From Closterium sp. Naga37s-1 (taxonomy: Eukaryota; Streptophyta; Zygnematophyceae; Desmidiales; Closteriaceae), in assembly GCA_947471745.1 (NCBI GenBank), contig CANJKZ010000723.1, positions 5,001,001 through 5,065,000 of the forward strand: a stretch of 64,000 nt of DNA, given 5' to 3'. The notes below the pieces were generated by a model. That model did no database searches. It worked only from the letters and a program-made list of their open reading frames with translations, and had not been told where the DNA came from. The first letter of the stretch is position 1. Each line of letters starts with the position of its first letter. Positions 11,151 through 21,395 of this stretch are shown piece after piece. The translations under genes were made by a program, and so were the position numbers.

Positions 11151-11922
11151 TGTTGTTCAGGATCCGTCACTTTGAGAGCTTACGATGAACTCATTACTCA
11201 ACTAAACGCAAATCCGCTCGGTAGGAAGTTGCGCCTTAGGCTTATCTACCATCTCCAAGTTGAATCAGTTGTTAGGATGGTCTGTAGAGTGAGAACCATA
11301 TGAAAACGTCCAGCAGCCGCATGACTAGAATGGTGGAGGAGGTACAAACATTAGGGCATAGGAAGTTGGAGTTGAGGACTCCAAGAGAACCATGAGAGGG
11401 AAGGGGTTCTCCAAGAGCTAGGGAAGGATGGTAGGGACCTTCCTAGCAGCAAGGATGCAACCCTCATCATGAGGTCCTTGAGGTGTCACATGCAAAATCC
11501 AATCTAGTTGGATTTTGCTTAGGTGTTGCAACATTTGCAACCCATGCTAGAAACTTCTAGCCACCCCAATCCAAAAGTCAAAGTTGCCTTCTCTAACCAC
11601 CCAACCAAAGATCCTCTTTATAGTCATGTCCAAGTAATCACCCAAATTATATATAACCCCAAAAGGTAATAAGAAATCCAAGTCTTGGAAATCTTGTAAC
11701 TTGGGCGATCTTGGTCGGAATAAGGCGATCTTGGTATCGTTGGAAAGCTCTGGATTTCTCCTGCATGATCAAGCATTTAAACTTGGAGAAAAACACAGAG
11801 ATGATAATATCCAACAGCCATGCATAATGACATACGCTCATGCAAATCATGAAAGCACAAATAGCACGAGCACTCGGCAGGACGTTAGGATGACATGCAC
11901 TCAGAATGACGTGCATCCAACA
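11151..11922 (-). repeat. 3' LTR of element F (772 bp)
   Basis: It begins TGTTGTTCAGG and ends CATCCAACA on the plus strand. Just inside it (11923-11940) lies the complement of the polypurine tract TGAGGGGGAGTT, identical in position to that of K. Confidence 0.92.
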
Positions 11923-11992
11923 AACTCCCCCTCAGACTAACGGACTGCATGCACACACAATCACACATGCACTCATGACACTGCTGCCCACA

Positions 11993-14900
11993 CTAGTGCA
12001 ATGCCATGCCACACATCTTAGCACACTTCCAATGTGCGCTCTCGGGAAGTCTTTTGGTGAGAAAATCTGCCGCCTGCTTGCTAGCCTTCACATGGTGAAG
12101 CTCAACAATCCCCTCCTTCACCATCTACCTCACCCAGTGCCACTTAATCTTCATGTGCTTGCTCAGCCCATTCAGGATAGGATTATTGGCCATGCCAATA
12201 GCAGCCTCGCTGTCGGAGAAAAGTGGTGTAGGTCCCTCCTGTTCAGCTCCCATGTCCTCCAGCAGCTTCCTCAGGAGCACGATCTCCTTGATGGCATGGT
12301 ACATTGCCATGTACTCTGCCTCTCCGGAAGACTGAGCAATCTCACTCTGCTTCTTGCACCTCCAGCTCACTGGTCCACCTCCAACCATGCACACAAAGCC
12401 GCCAACCGATGACTGATCCTCATCCTCTGAGGCCCATGTGGCGTCGGTGAAGCACGACAGCTTCAAGGTTCCAGGCGTGACTCCATCTGCTCCAATCTGT
12501 TTCAGCTGGCCGCCAGCTGAAAACTGAACACCAGCAGATGCCGTTGATCCGAGGTAGCGCACCAAGCGCTTTGCCACCTCCAACTGCTCCTCAGTGGGCC
12601 GCTGCACAACTCTGGCCTGCTGCCCCACTCCGAATGAAGCATCAGGTCGCGTATGCACAGCTGCATACATCACACTCCCAATGAGTGACTGGTACTCATT
12701 CTGCTGCTCATCCTCGAGTACATCATCCTCCTCAGCTGCCTTCTTCAGTTTGAAGCCCGCAGGGAACGGTGTCATCACAGTGCGACCCCCAGTCACACCA
12801 TAACGCTCCATGACACCAGAGATGTAGTGTGACTGATGCACCTTCAGCCACCTCCTCTCAACATCCCTCTCAATCTGCAGCCCCAAGTAGTAGTGGACAT
12901 CCCCCAGCATCTTGCACTTGAAGTTGTCCATCAGCAGCTTCTGTGTACTCTCAATCTGCTCCATGGAAGGTGAGAACAGCAGTATGTCGTCGACATACAC
13001 CAGCAGCAAAAGCAGCTGCTCCCCCTCTCCAAGCAGAAACAAGCTGTGATCCGCCTGGGACGTCTTGAAGCCTCCACCCAGCAGCACCTCCTCCAGCTTC
13101 TCGTACCAACACCTGGGCGCTTGCTTAAGGCCATAGATGGCCTTCTTAAGCTTGCACACCCGGCTGGTCCCATCCTCATAGCCGTCGGGCTGCGCCATGT
13201 AGATATCCTCCAACAGTATTCCATTGAGGAACGTTGTGGTGATATCCATCTACTTCACGTGCCATCCCTTCACAGCTGCGCCAGCCATCAAAGTCCTCAG
13301 TGCCACTGGCTTAGCAACGGGAGCGAAGATCTCCCCAAAGTCGACCTTCTCCTTCTGCTGAAACCCCTTGGCGACCAAGCGGCTCTTGAACCGCTCCAAC
13401 GCACCATCAGCACTACTCTTCACCTTGAAGACCCACTTGCTGCTGATCGGCCGTCGCCCCTCGGGTAACTCAACAAGCTCCCAAGTCCCATTCTCAATGA
13501 GACTGTTAAACTCCGCATCCATGGCAGCCTTCCACTCCTCCTTCTGGGGTCCACGGAGTGCCTTCTCCACTGTGGCTGGTTCTCCAGGCAAGGGTGTGAA
13601 GAAACAGAACGCCATCTCCTCATCCTCTCCCTCATCCGCCTGAACCGCCATGGCACCTTGCTTGGGTCCTCCCAAACGGCTATACTTCAGCCTTGAGGGT
13701 GCTGCTGCCACTCTCTTCTCACGGGTTACAGTCTGCTGCCCATGTGGTGAAGCTCCTCTCTGCACACTCCTCTTGGTGACCTTGGCGTTTGCAGCAGGCT
13801 CGGGCTGAGATGGTGAGTCCACACGTGCCGACTCATCCTCCAACCCCTCCTCTCCAGCAGGACCAGAAACTTGCTGCTCACCACCGCCACTGTGTTCACT
13901 GGTCAGCTCTGACCCAGGGAGATCCTCAAGGTGCAGCTGAACCTCCTCCACTGCAGACCGCTCAATCTCCTGCAAACGCAAGCCAATCTGCACCTGCTGC
14001 TGCTGCTGCTGCCAATCCTTGTACATGACGTCCTCCACAAACTTGACGTCACGACTGACCAGCGTCCTCTTGCTCTTAGGGTCCCACATCAGCCACTCCT
14101 TCGAGTCAAGAGCCATCCCAAGATGGACAGCCCACACAGCAGCAACTTCCAGCTTGTGCCTCTGCTCCTTAGGCACCATCGCAAGCCCCATGCAGCCCCA
14201 CACCCGCACCATGTCAATGGATGGCTTCTTCCCAAGCCAACGCTCGTACGGCACCCAATGCTTGTCGCCAACATGAGTCAAGACCCTGTTCTTGACCGTG
14301 ATGACATGGCGAACGGCATCAGGCCAGAACTTGTAGGGCATCCCAGCAGCCCCCAACAAGGTCTTAGCTGCCTCGCCAATGGTCCGGTTGGCACGCTCTG
14401 CAATGCCGTTCTGCTGCGGTGTTCTAGGGCAGGTCAGCTGATGTCGGATGCCATTTCTCTTGAGGAACTTGGTGAATTCCGCTCCAAGGAACTCTCCACC
14501 TCGGTCGCTCCTCAGCACCTTCACCAGCCGCATCGCTTGCCGCTCCACCATCGGCAACCAATCCTACTTGATCGCCGCTGCAGCATCGCTCTTCTTGGAC
14601 AAGGGACGCGCCCACGTGAAACGGCTCCATTCGTCCACCATGGTAAGGAAGTACAGCACTCCCCCAGTCCCCTCAGTCCTCATAGGACCCACCAGGTCCA
14701 TGTGCACCACCTCCAATGGTGCCTTGGCTGATCCCTCCGCTCGTGGGAACGGGAACCGCGCAAACTTGTTTTGCATGCACGCCTCGCACCTGCCATAGTG
14801 AGTGCCATCTCCTTGCAGTTGCAGCCCATGCACGCACTTCTCCTTGTGCATCACCTCCAGTGTTGAAACAGCCACGTGTGCGAGTCGCCGATGCCAAGTC

Positions 14901-16516
14901 TCCCAATCCGCTTGGCCCGAGGTAGCCGACGCCTTCACCGCCGCGCTTCCTCCAATCAGCTCCTCTCCTTGCACACCTTGCTGCTCCTCCTTGGTGACGC
15001 TCTCCTCCATAGATGCCGCCGCTGCCGCCTTGCCCGATTTCCGCCAAGGGAGGACCGGGATCTGCCACATCCGCTTGTGGACATCCCCTTTCCACTGCAG
15101 GTCCCAAATCAGCCGCTCATCGTTGTAGGCACGATAGCGCTCCGAGCCAATCGTCTCGGTGTTCACACCCGCATCTCCCAATCGGCCGGTAGAAATCAGG
15201 TTCGCGCACAAGTCCGGCACCCACAGCACGTTCTTCAGCCCCACGAGCTCTCCATCCGCTCCCATGAACTTGGCGCATCCCATGCCCATGACCTTGGCCT
15301 TGGCGCCCGTCGCGGATATGACTGTAGAGATGGGTGCGGGCTGAATCTCATCAAGTAGGTCCGCACGAGGAGTCATGTGCCAAGAGCTCCCGGAGTCAAT
15401 CACCCAATGGGTGAGGGGGTGTAGGAGAACCTTGGCAGCCACAGCGTGGTCGGTTGCGCCTTCATTCACGAAGAAGAAGAACCCGGCCTTCCGCTCCTCA
15501 GATTTGCCGCCTTTCTCCTCATCCTTCTCCTCTCCACTAGCTCCCATGACTCCCCCACTCCTCGTGCCACCACGCTGGTTGCTTGATGAAAGCGGGGTCC
15601 AATCCTTGGGTCGTTGGTAGCACTTCCGCCAACGATGTCCGCGCTTCTTGCAGTAGAAGCACACCTCCCCTTGACCCCCGCCGCCATCCTCCTTAGGGTT
15701 GTCCTTGTTCTTGCCCTTCCACTTCTTCTTGAAGCCACTTTTTCCACCTTCAACTCCATAGCCAGCCCCCTCCTCCGAGCGCTCCACACTCCGCCGCCGC
15801 AACTCCTCCTCTAGGATGCGCGCGCGAATGTAATCCACGCTCCATTGGGGTTGTTGGGAGTTGAGGTTGATCGCTAGGGCAGACCATGACTCCGGCAGCC
15901 GTATCACGATCTCCACGCATTGCACGAGCTCTGGGTACACCACACCGCCTCCTTGGAGCTTCGTAAAGATGTCCCGCATCTCATCCAACACCGGTTGCAT
16001 CGGCTCTCCATCAACGAACTTGATGTCGCGCAGCCGCCGCGCGAGTAACACGATGCCGGTAGCATGTGTCGGTGAGTGCACATCCAGAAGCTTCCTCCAA
16101 GCCTTGGGGCCACACTCTGGATCACCCAAGAGGTCCTTGATGTGGTCAAGTTGTCGCCCGCCAACCGCTTGCACCATGAGCATGTACGCGTCGAACGATC
16201 GCTTCATCCACGCTCCTTTCAACTCCGCGGCCTCCGGCATCTTCTCCTTCCCCTCCACCAAATCCAATAGCTTGTATTGGGTGTACATCAGCCTCATGCG
16301 GAAGCTCCAGTGCTCGTAGTCCTCCCCCATGAACTTCTCAAAAGAGAACGCCTTCACAGGATCCACGGTTGTTGGAGATGGTGTAGAAGTTGAGGGTAGC
16401 GTAGGGTTGGCTGGTTGGTGAGTCCCCACTCCTCTGCCAGCAACTCCCCCCTGCTCTCCTGCCTCTCTACTTCTATCCATCTCGCCACTAGCACCTCCGG
16501 AGTTCGTACCAACCAT
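11993..16516 (-). pseudogene. Element F gag-pol polyprotein, one frame with three internal TAG codons
   Basis: From the ATG at 16514-16516 a single frame runs about 1,508 codons with no frameshift. In order: capsid (FSFEKFMGEDYEHWSF), CFYCKKRGHRWRKC zinc knuckle, protease VIDSGSSWHM, GAG-pre-integrase WHRRLAHV, integrase HMDLVGPM / LRSDRGGEF / PQQNGIAERANRT, RT with YVDDILLF, and RNase H with CFTDATW, SSGEAEYM and DSEAAIGM, then KRLP. All catalytic residues I looked for are present. The only breaks are TAG at 14564-14566, 13250-13252 (K has CAG: VKQMDITT) and 12125-12127. The frame closes with TAG at 11993-11995, and a TGA follows 15 nt later. Either three nonsense changes or stop readthrough would explain this; I favour nonsense changes. 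Confidence 0.92.
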
Positions 16517-16736
16517 ATTGAGGCCTTATGAACGGTGGAAACTTGAGAAATCGTTTGGAGAGAATTCTGCCAAACATTTCGACTTTACGAAAAACGCCGT
16601 CGCGGACTAGATACTTCGAATCAGAACACGGTTCGACCACCACTCAAAATTTCGCGAGCAGAGCTACGAGAAAATGGTCTCACTCGACAACATTGGTTGA
16701 GAATTCACAACGATTCGTCGTCTCAAAGTCGACTAC

Positions 16737-16750
16737 CCGCTCTGATACCC
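16737..16750 (-). other. Primer-binding site of element F
   Basis: GGGTATCAGAGCGG on the minus strand, two bases inside the LTR: an initiator Met tRNA complement with the first T changed to G. Confidence 0.8.
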
Positions 16751-16752
16751 CT

Positions 16753-17524
16753 TGTTGTTCAGGATCCGTCACTTTGAGAGCTTACGACGAACTCATTACT
16801 CAACTAAACGCAAATCCGCTCGGTAGGAAGTTGCGCCTTAGGCTTATCTACCATCTCCAAGTTGAATCAGTTGTTAGGATGGTCTGTAGAGTGAGAACCA
16901 TATGAAAACGTCCAGCAGCCGCATGACTAGAATGGTGGAGGAGGTACAATCATTAGGGCATAGGAAGTTGGAGTTGGGGACTCCAAGAGAACCATGAGAG
17001 GGAAGGGGTTCTCCAAGAGCTAGGGAAGGATGGTAGGAACCTTCCTAGCAGCAAGGATGCAACCCTCATCATGAGGTCCTTGAGGTGTCACATGCAAAAT
17101 CCAATCTAGTTGGATTTTGCTTAGGTGTTGCAACATTTGCAACCCATGCTAGAAACTTCTAGCCACCCCAATCCAAAAGTCAAAGTTGCCTTCTCTAACC
17201 ACCCAACCAAAGATCCTCTTTATAGTCATGTCCAAGTAATCACCCAAATTATATATAACCCCAAAAGGTAATAAGAAATCCAAGTCTTGGAAATCTTGTA
17301 ACTTGGGCGATCTTGGTCGGAATAAGGCGATCTTGGTATCGTTGGAAAGCTCTGGATTTCTCCTGCATGATCAAGCATTTAAACTTGGAGAAAAACACAG
17401 AGATGATAATATCCAACAGCCATGCATAATGACATACGCTCATGCAAATCATGAAAGCACAAATAGCACGAGCACTCGGCAGGACGTTAGGATGACATGC
17501 ACTCAGAATGACGTGCATCCAACA
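16753..17524 (-). repeat. 5' LTR of element F (772 bp)
   Basis: Second copy of the 11151-11922 repeat in the same orientation. Being next to the primer site, it is the promoter-bearing LTR for the minus-strand element. It is flanked on the right by the AGGAC duplication. Confidence 0.92.
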
Positions 17525-19367
17525 AGGACATGAGTCACTTGTCACCTCAACCGGCGCAGTCAAGGGAGGAGGGTCTACCTGAGACACACCTGAAGGAGCA
17601 GGACCGGGAGCGGGGAGGGGGTCTACCTGGGGAGCACTTGGAGCGAGGAAGAGCGGCGGGGGGGGGAGAGGGGTAGTGCGGTAGGGGAAGAGATGGTAAA
17701 AGGGAACCGACTCGTCAAACGTGACATCCTGAGAGGGGAAGACACGGCGCGAGGTGGGGTGGTAAAACTGCCAACCAGGCGCGTCAGGGACAAAGCCAAG
17801 GAAGACACAGGGAACAGCGCGGGCGGAGAGCTTGTCCGCGGTGGTATCGCGGACAAAGGCACGAGCACCCCTGACCCAGAAACGCGACGCATCGCCAACC
17901 TTCCCCATCCACAGCAGTGTGGGCGAGGTCTCCGGCAAGGAGACATGGGGCCAGAGGTTGAGCTGATGCGCGGCGTACCGGACCGGAAACGGCCACAGAA
18001 AATGGGGGGCAGCCGCATGGATCATGGAGGTACGAGCGCTCAGCAACCCCATTCTGCTACGAAGAGGCCGAAAGCGTGAACGTCTGGCGGATGCCGTGCT
18101 ACGCACAGAAGGCTGCCAAGAGGTCTGAGGAGTACTCACCACCTCTGTAAGAGTGCAGACGCAGGACAGGAAAGTCTGACTGGAACCGCTCGCGCAGTTG
18201 GAGACGAACAGCGCGGATCCAGGGGATCAAAACATCAGGGACATCCCCCTTGTGCTGCAAGGGGAAGACCGTGGTGTAACGCGTGTAGTCGTCGACGACC
18301 AGCAGGAAGTACCGCTCGTGGCCCTGTCCACGGACGCGGGCTGGGCCCCACACGTCCAGGTGGAGAGTCTGCAGTGGAGCCTCCGTGGGAGGGAACGAGG
18401 AGGAGTGAGGAGCGGCGCGCTGCCGCCCCTCGACACAGGGAAGACAGGGAGGAGCACGCGAGGGTGGGAGGGGAGGGAGAACCCTGGAAAGACCAGAGAC
18501 AAGGACACGGCGGTGCATGCTACGAAGGCGTTGCACCGAGGGGTGACCAAGGCGGTGGTGCCAAAGGAGGGTCTGGTGCGACAAAGCGTGACACAAGCAG
18601 GGGGCCGCTAGCTGACCTGACGTAGACGCAGACGCAGCGACCTGAGGGGACACAGTAGTCAGAGTGTACAGACGTGAGCCAGGCGCACGGGTAAACGTGG
18701 CCAGGTGCCGGCCCGTCCGGGAGCACGTACAGTGGGTCACGCGCTGACCTCCAGGAGTGAACTGGTCAACCCACTGGTCCTGGAGGTCAACACCACTCAC
18801 CAAGTTCGTAGAGAACGAGGGGAGGTGAAGACCTGACAGGGAGCCAGACGGAACCACCGGACACGGCAGGACCGTGGAGGAGTGCGCAAGGACTGGGCCC
18901 CGAGAGGGGTCTGCCAGGGAGACTGCAACCGGCCGACTGAGCGGCGTGAGGGTGGTGCTGTCGCGAAAGAAGGAGCGAGAGGCACCTGAGTCAAGTGTGA
19001 AGGTGTACAAGGCCTCAGCAGGCGCAGTACCAGATAGAGAAGACTCAACAGCACCTAGAGCAGCAGCCTCACCAGCACCTAGAGCAGGAGACGCACTAGC
19101 ACCTAGAGCAGCAGCCTCACCAGCACCTAGAGCAGCAGGCTCTATACCTGGGTCAGGCAGTATGCACAGGTAACAGGCACGGTCAGCACTAGTAGGCAAT
19201 GCATACATGGCAGTGAGAATAGCATCATAGTCAAGAGCAAAGATATCTACCCTCTGTCCAAGCAGCTCCAGCAAGGTGGGGAGCTCAGCCTCGTCGCCAA
19301 ACTCGGTATGCCAGGCGTCGCTCAGACGGCGAAGCAGCGGGACTGTGTGTGACCAGGCGTTCCGCAA
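17525..19367 (-). pseudogene. Element B protease and integrase
   Basis: The frame contains LDSGASRSFF (protease, near 18980), WHHRLGHPS (near 18550), CLPCVEG, LDVWGPARVRGQ, an altered LRLHSYRGGEY where HJ has LRLHSDRGGEF (catalytic Asp to Tyr), then TAG at 18099-18101 and TAG at 18057-18059 (SASS-stop-QNG, where HJ has SPQQNG). About 28 bp are missing right after the NGVAER motif. C-terminal integrase motifs (AAPHFLWPF, FLGFVPDAPGWQFYHP) continue to the F insertion site. With an active-site change, two stops and a deletion it is inactive. Confidence 0.85.
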
Positions 19368-19735
19368 GCCTGACCAGCCCGATCACTTGCGCAAATGACG
19401 TACGACCAGCGAACAGTACGCAAAGACCCTCTACTCTGAGCGTACCACTCACGAAGCTGCTGGGGCGTAAGTGTCTCGCGCGGACGCCGCTCCAGCTGCA
19501 GCTGGCCACTGCCACTTGCTCCCGACTAACCAGCTCCAGGGCAACAGCCACGACGGCTACCACCACAACCCCAACTAGCATACCACTCACGAAGCTGCTG
19601 AGGCGTGAGAGACTCGCGCGGATGTCGCTGGAGCTGCATCTGGCCACCGCCAGTAGCAGTAGTAGCAGCAGCAGCGCGGGCAAGGCAGGCGCGGCAGGCA
19701 GGCAGGCAGAGGGCGCTGCAGCGCACGAACAAGGC
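19368..19735 (-). pseudogene. Element B residual gag knuckle region
   Basis: Two nested copies of a motif read as (R)ETLTPQQLREWYA and (R)ESLTPQQLREWYA are followed by a Cys/His cluster of the type C-x8-C-x4-H-x4-C near 19340-19400. HJ and A have the same QQLREWY block just before their modified knuckle. Upstream, where gag capsid should be, only the GC-rich array occurs, so the capsid part is deleted. Confidence 0.6.
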
Positions 19736-19799
19736 AGGTGCTCACCAGTGGCGGGCAGGGCCGGCGCTCGGCGGGCGGCGGCAGGGTAGGCGCACGACG

Positions 19800-20610
19800 G
19801 CGGCGACGGCGGGGCCGCAGCAGTCGCTGCAGCTGCAGGGCGGGGCCGCGTCAGCGGCAGGTCGGGGCCGCGTCAGCTGCAGGGCTGGCGGGGCCGCGTC
19901 GGCGTCCGGGCGGGGCCGCGTCGGCGGCAGGGCGTGGCCGCGTCAGAGGCAGGGCGGGGCCGCGTCGGCGGCAGGGCGCCGCCGCGTCAGAGGCAGGGCG
20001 GGGCCGCGTCGGCGTCCGGGCGGGGCCGCGTCGGCTGCAGGGCGCGGCCGCGGCAGAGGCAGGGCGCGCCCGCGTCAAAGGCAGGGCGCGGCCGCGTCGG
20101 CGTCCGAACGGGGCCGCGTCGGCTGCAGGGCGCGGTCGCGTCAGAGGTAGGGCGCGGCCGCGTCGGCGACAGGGTGCGGCCGCGTTAGAGGCAGGGCGGG
20201 GCCGCGTCGGCGGCAGGGCGCGGCCGCGTCAGAGGCAGGGCGGGGCCGCGTCGACTGCACGGCGCGGTCGCGTCAGAGACAGGGCGGGGCCGCGTCAGCG
20301 GCAGGGCGGGCCGCGAAAGCGACCTGGCGGGGCCGTGACAGCGACCTGGCGGGGCCGCGCCGTCGGCAGGGCGGGGCCGCGACTGCGGCAGGGCGGGGCC
20401 GCGTCAGCGGCAGGGCAGGGCCGCGTCAGCGACCTGGCGGGGCGGCGCTCTGGCCTGACGGGCCTGCAGGGGCGGCTCGCGGTCCTGACGGGCCTGCAGG
20501 GGCGGCTCGTGGGCCTGACGGGCCTGCAGGGGCGGCGCGTGGGCCTTACGAGCCTGCAGGGGTGGCGCGCAGGCCTTACGGGCCTGCAGGGGCGGCGCGC
20601 TGGCCTAGGG
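19800..20610. repeat. GC-rich tandem arrays in the leader of element B
   Basis: Two arrays are adjacent. The first (about 19840-20445) has units around ggcagggcggggccgcgtc, about 20-30 bp each. The second (about 20447-20610) has 30-bp units around gggcctgcaggggcggc. Long Arg/Gly reading frames across them are by-products of the composition. The array lies between the primer site and the coding region, as in A, HJ and I. Confidence 0.8.
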
Positions 20611-20772
20611 CAGCAGGAGGCAGTGCGAGGGCTGCAGGACGGCGCACGCAGCGCAGCACGTCACAAGGCAGGGAAGGCAGGCAGGCAGGCAGGCGCAGGA
20701 CAACACGTGGGGTAGCGCGGTAACCGCAACGGTAGGTGGGCCCGAAAAAAAAGACGGTCCTACGGACCTAGT

Positions 20773-20784
20773 GCTCTGAAACCA
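20773..20784 (-). other. Primer-binding site of element B
   Basis: TGGTTTCAGAGC on the minus strand, directly next to the LTR: an initiator Met tRNA complement with one change (A to T). Confidence 0.85.
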
Positions 20785-20918
20785 TGTTAGAATCTAGCAG
20801 CAGGAATGAATGCACTATAGATGAGTTGGGTACAAGTATGAAACCCTAAACGGGGCTGTACCCCATATTGGCTACCCCACTACAGCCTACACACATATAA
20901 CATGCATATACTTTGACA
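20785..20918 (-). repeat. 5' LTR of element B (134 bp)
   Basis: Same length and sequence class as 7540-7673, with about five differences. TG...CA ends. Followed on the right by the TAAAG duplication and the rest of D's LTR. Confidence 0.92.
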
Positions 20919-21286
20919 TAAAGCACCTGTACTAATACCGTAATAGCTCATATAGAGCACGCAGAAGGTCAAGGGTCACCCGAAGGTCAACAATCGAAGA
21001 CAGTCAACGGTCGTGACCCTTGACTGCCCAGTAACCGCACAAGGCAGTTGCGAAGTGCAACGTGGTAACTGTCTAGAATGGCGATAGTCGTGGTTACTGT
21101 AGCAACGTAATTCAGTTGATAAGGGAATGTACCCCTCAAAGTACATGGCTAGCTAGGATTGCTATTTATACTCTTGTACTCCTATCTTACAATCATCTTG
21201 TTCTTTCAAATCTTACCAAGGTATCATAAGTTCTCTCATATAACTTGGCAGCTTTATCCTATCCACTACGATCCTTCAGTTTTAAC
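20919..21286 (+). repeat. 5' LTR of element D, right piece
   Basis: Aligns with 27178-27552 of the 3' LTR: the TATTTATACTCTTGTACTCC promoter-like block and the TTGGCAGCTTTATCCTATCC block are shared. The end is set by AACA just before the primer site. Confidence 0.82.
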
Positions 21287-21290
21287 ATCA

Positions 21291-21302
21291 TGGTATGAGA
21301 GC
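21291..21302 (+). other. Primer-binding site of element D
   Basis: TGGTATGAGAGC, one change from the initiator Met tRNA complement TGGTATCAGAGC, four bases after the LTR end. Confidence 0.82.
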
Positions 21303-21395
21303 TAGAGTGGATTACAACGCCTGCTAAGTTCTTGTTCTTACTAGAACAACCTCCTTATAAATTACTCGTTACATCGCTATAAACTTTGCACTACT

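Larger units (their letters stand above)
11151..17524 (-). mobile_element. Element F: nearly intact family-2 copia inside B
   Basis: It is 6,374 bp with two 772-bp LTRs and a 5-bp duplication AGGAC at 11146-11150 and 17525-17529. The minus strand carries a Met-tRNA-like primer site, one long gag-pol frame and a polypurine tract. The LTRs differ at about four positions by eye (for example 11188/16790 and the T/A difference in GTACAA(A/T)CATT), so this is a recent insertion. It has plant-like copia motifs and is a sister of K, not of A, B and HJ. Confidence 0.95.
7540..20918 (-). mobile_element. Element B: family-1 copia inserted in the 5' LTR of D
   Basis: The ends are 134-bp LTRs at 7540-7673 and 20785-20918, TG...CA, flanked by TAAAG. 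Removing inserted element F and its duplication leaves about 7.0 kb. Order on the minus strand: LTR, primer site, GC-rich leader array, remnant of the gag knuckle region, protease, integrase, Gly/Ala linker, RT, RNase H, polypurine tract and LTR. Compared with A and HJ the capsid part of gag is missing. The two LTRs differ at about 5 of 134 positions by eye, so the insertion is older than F. Confidence 0.93.
7535..20923. other. Target-site duplication TAAAG around element B
   Basis: TAAAG occurs at 7535-7539 and again at 20919-20923, directly outside the two B LTRs. The uninterrupted version (GAAGTAAAGCGCCTG) is preserved in D's 3' LTR at about 27174-27188. This gives both a 5-bp duplication and an empty site. 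Confidence 0.93.

Noticed and set aside
11993-16516. Reassignment of UAG to glutamine in this organism
   Set aside because: UAG also stands at Trp positions (A 3302, K 61606), and CAG is present at the same Gln codons in paralogues. Deamination explains both; the host gene gives no support. Kept only as a test in the findings.
19800-20610. CRISPR-like array
   Set aside because: Units are contiguous without unique spacers, length varies, and the setting is a eukaryotic retrotransposon leader.
19738-20715. Long Arg/Gly-rich plus-strand reading frame (325 codons)
   Set aside because: It runs across the GC-rich tandem array of element B's leader; frames in several registers are open because the repeat lacks A/T-rich stops. 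No motif, no supported start.
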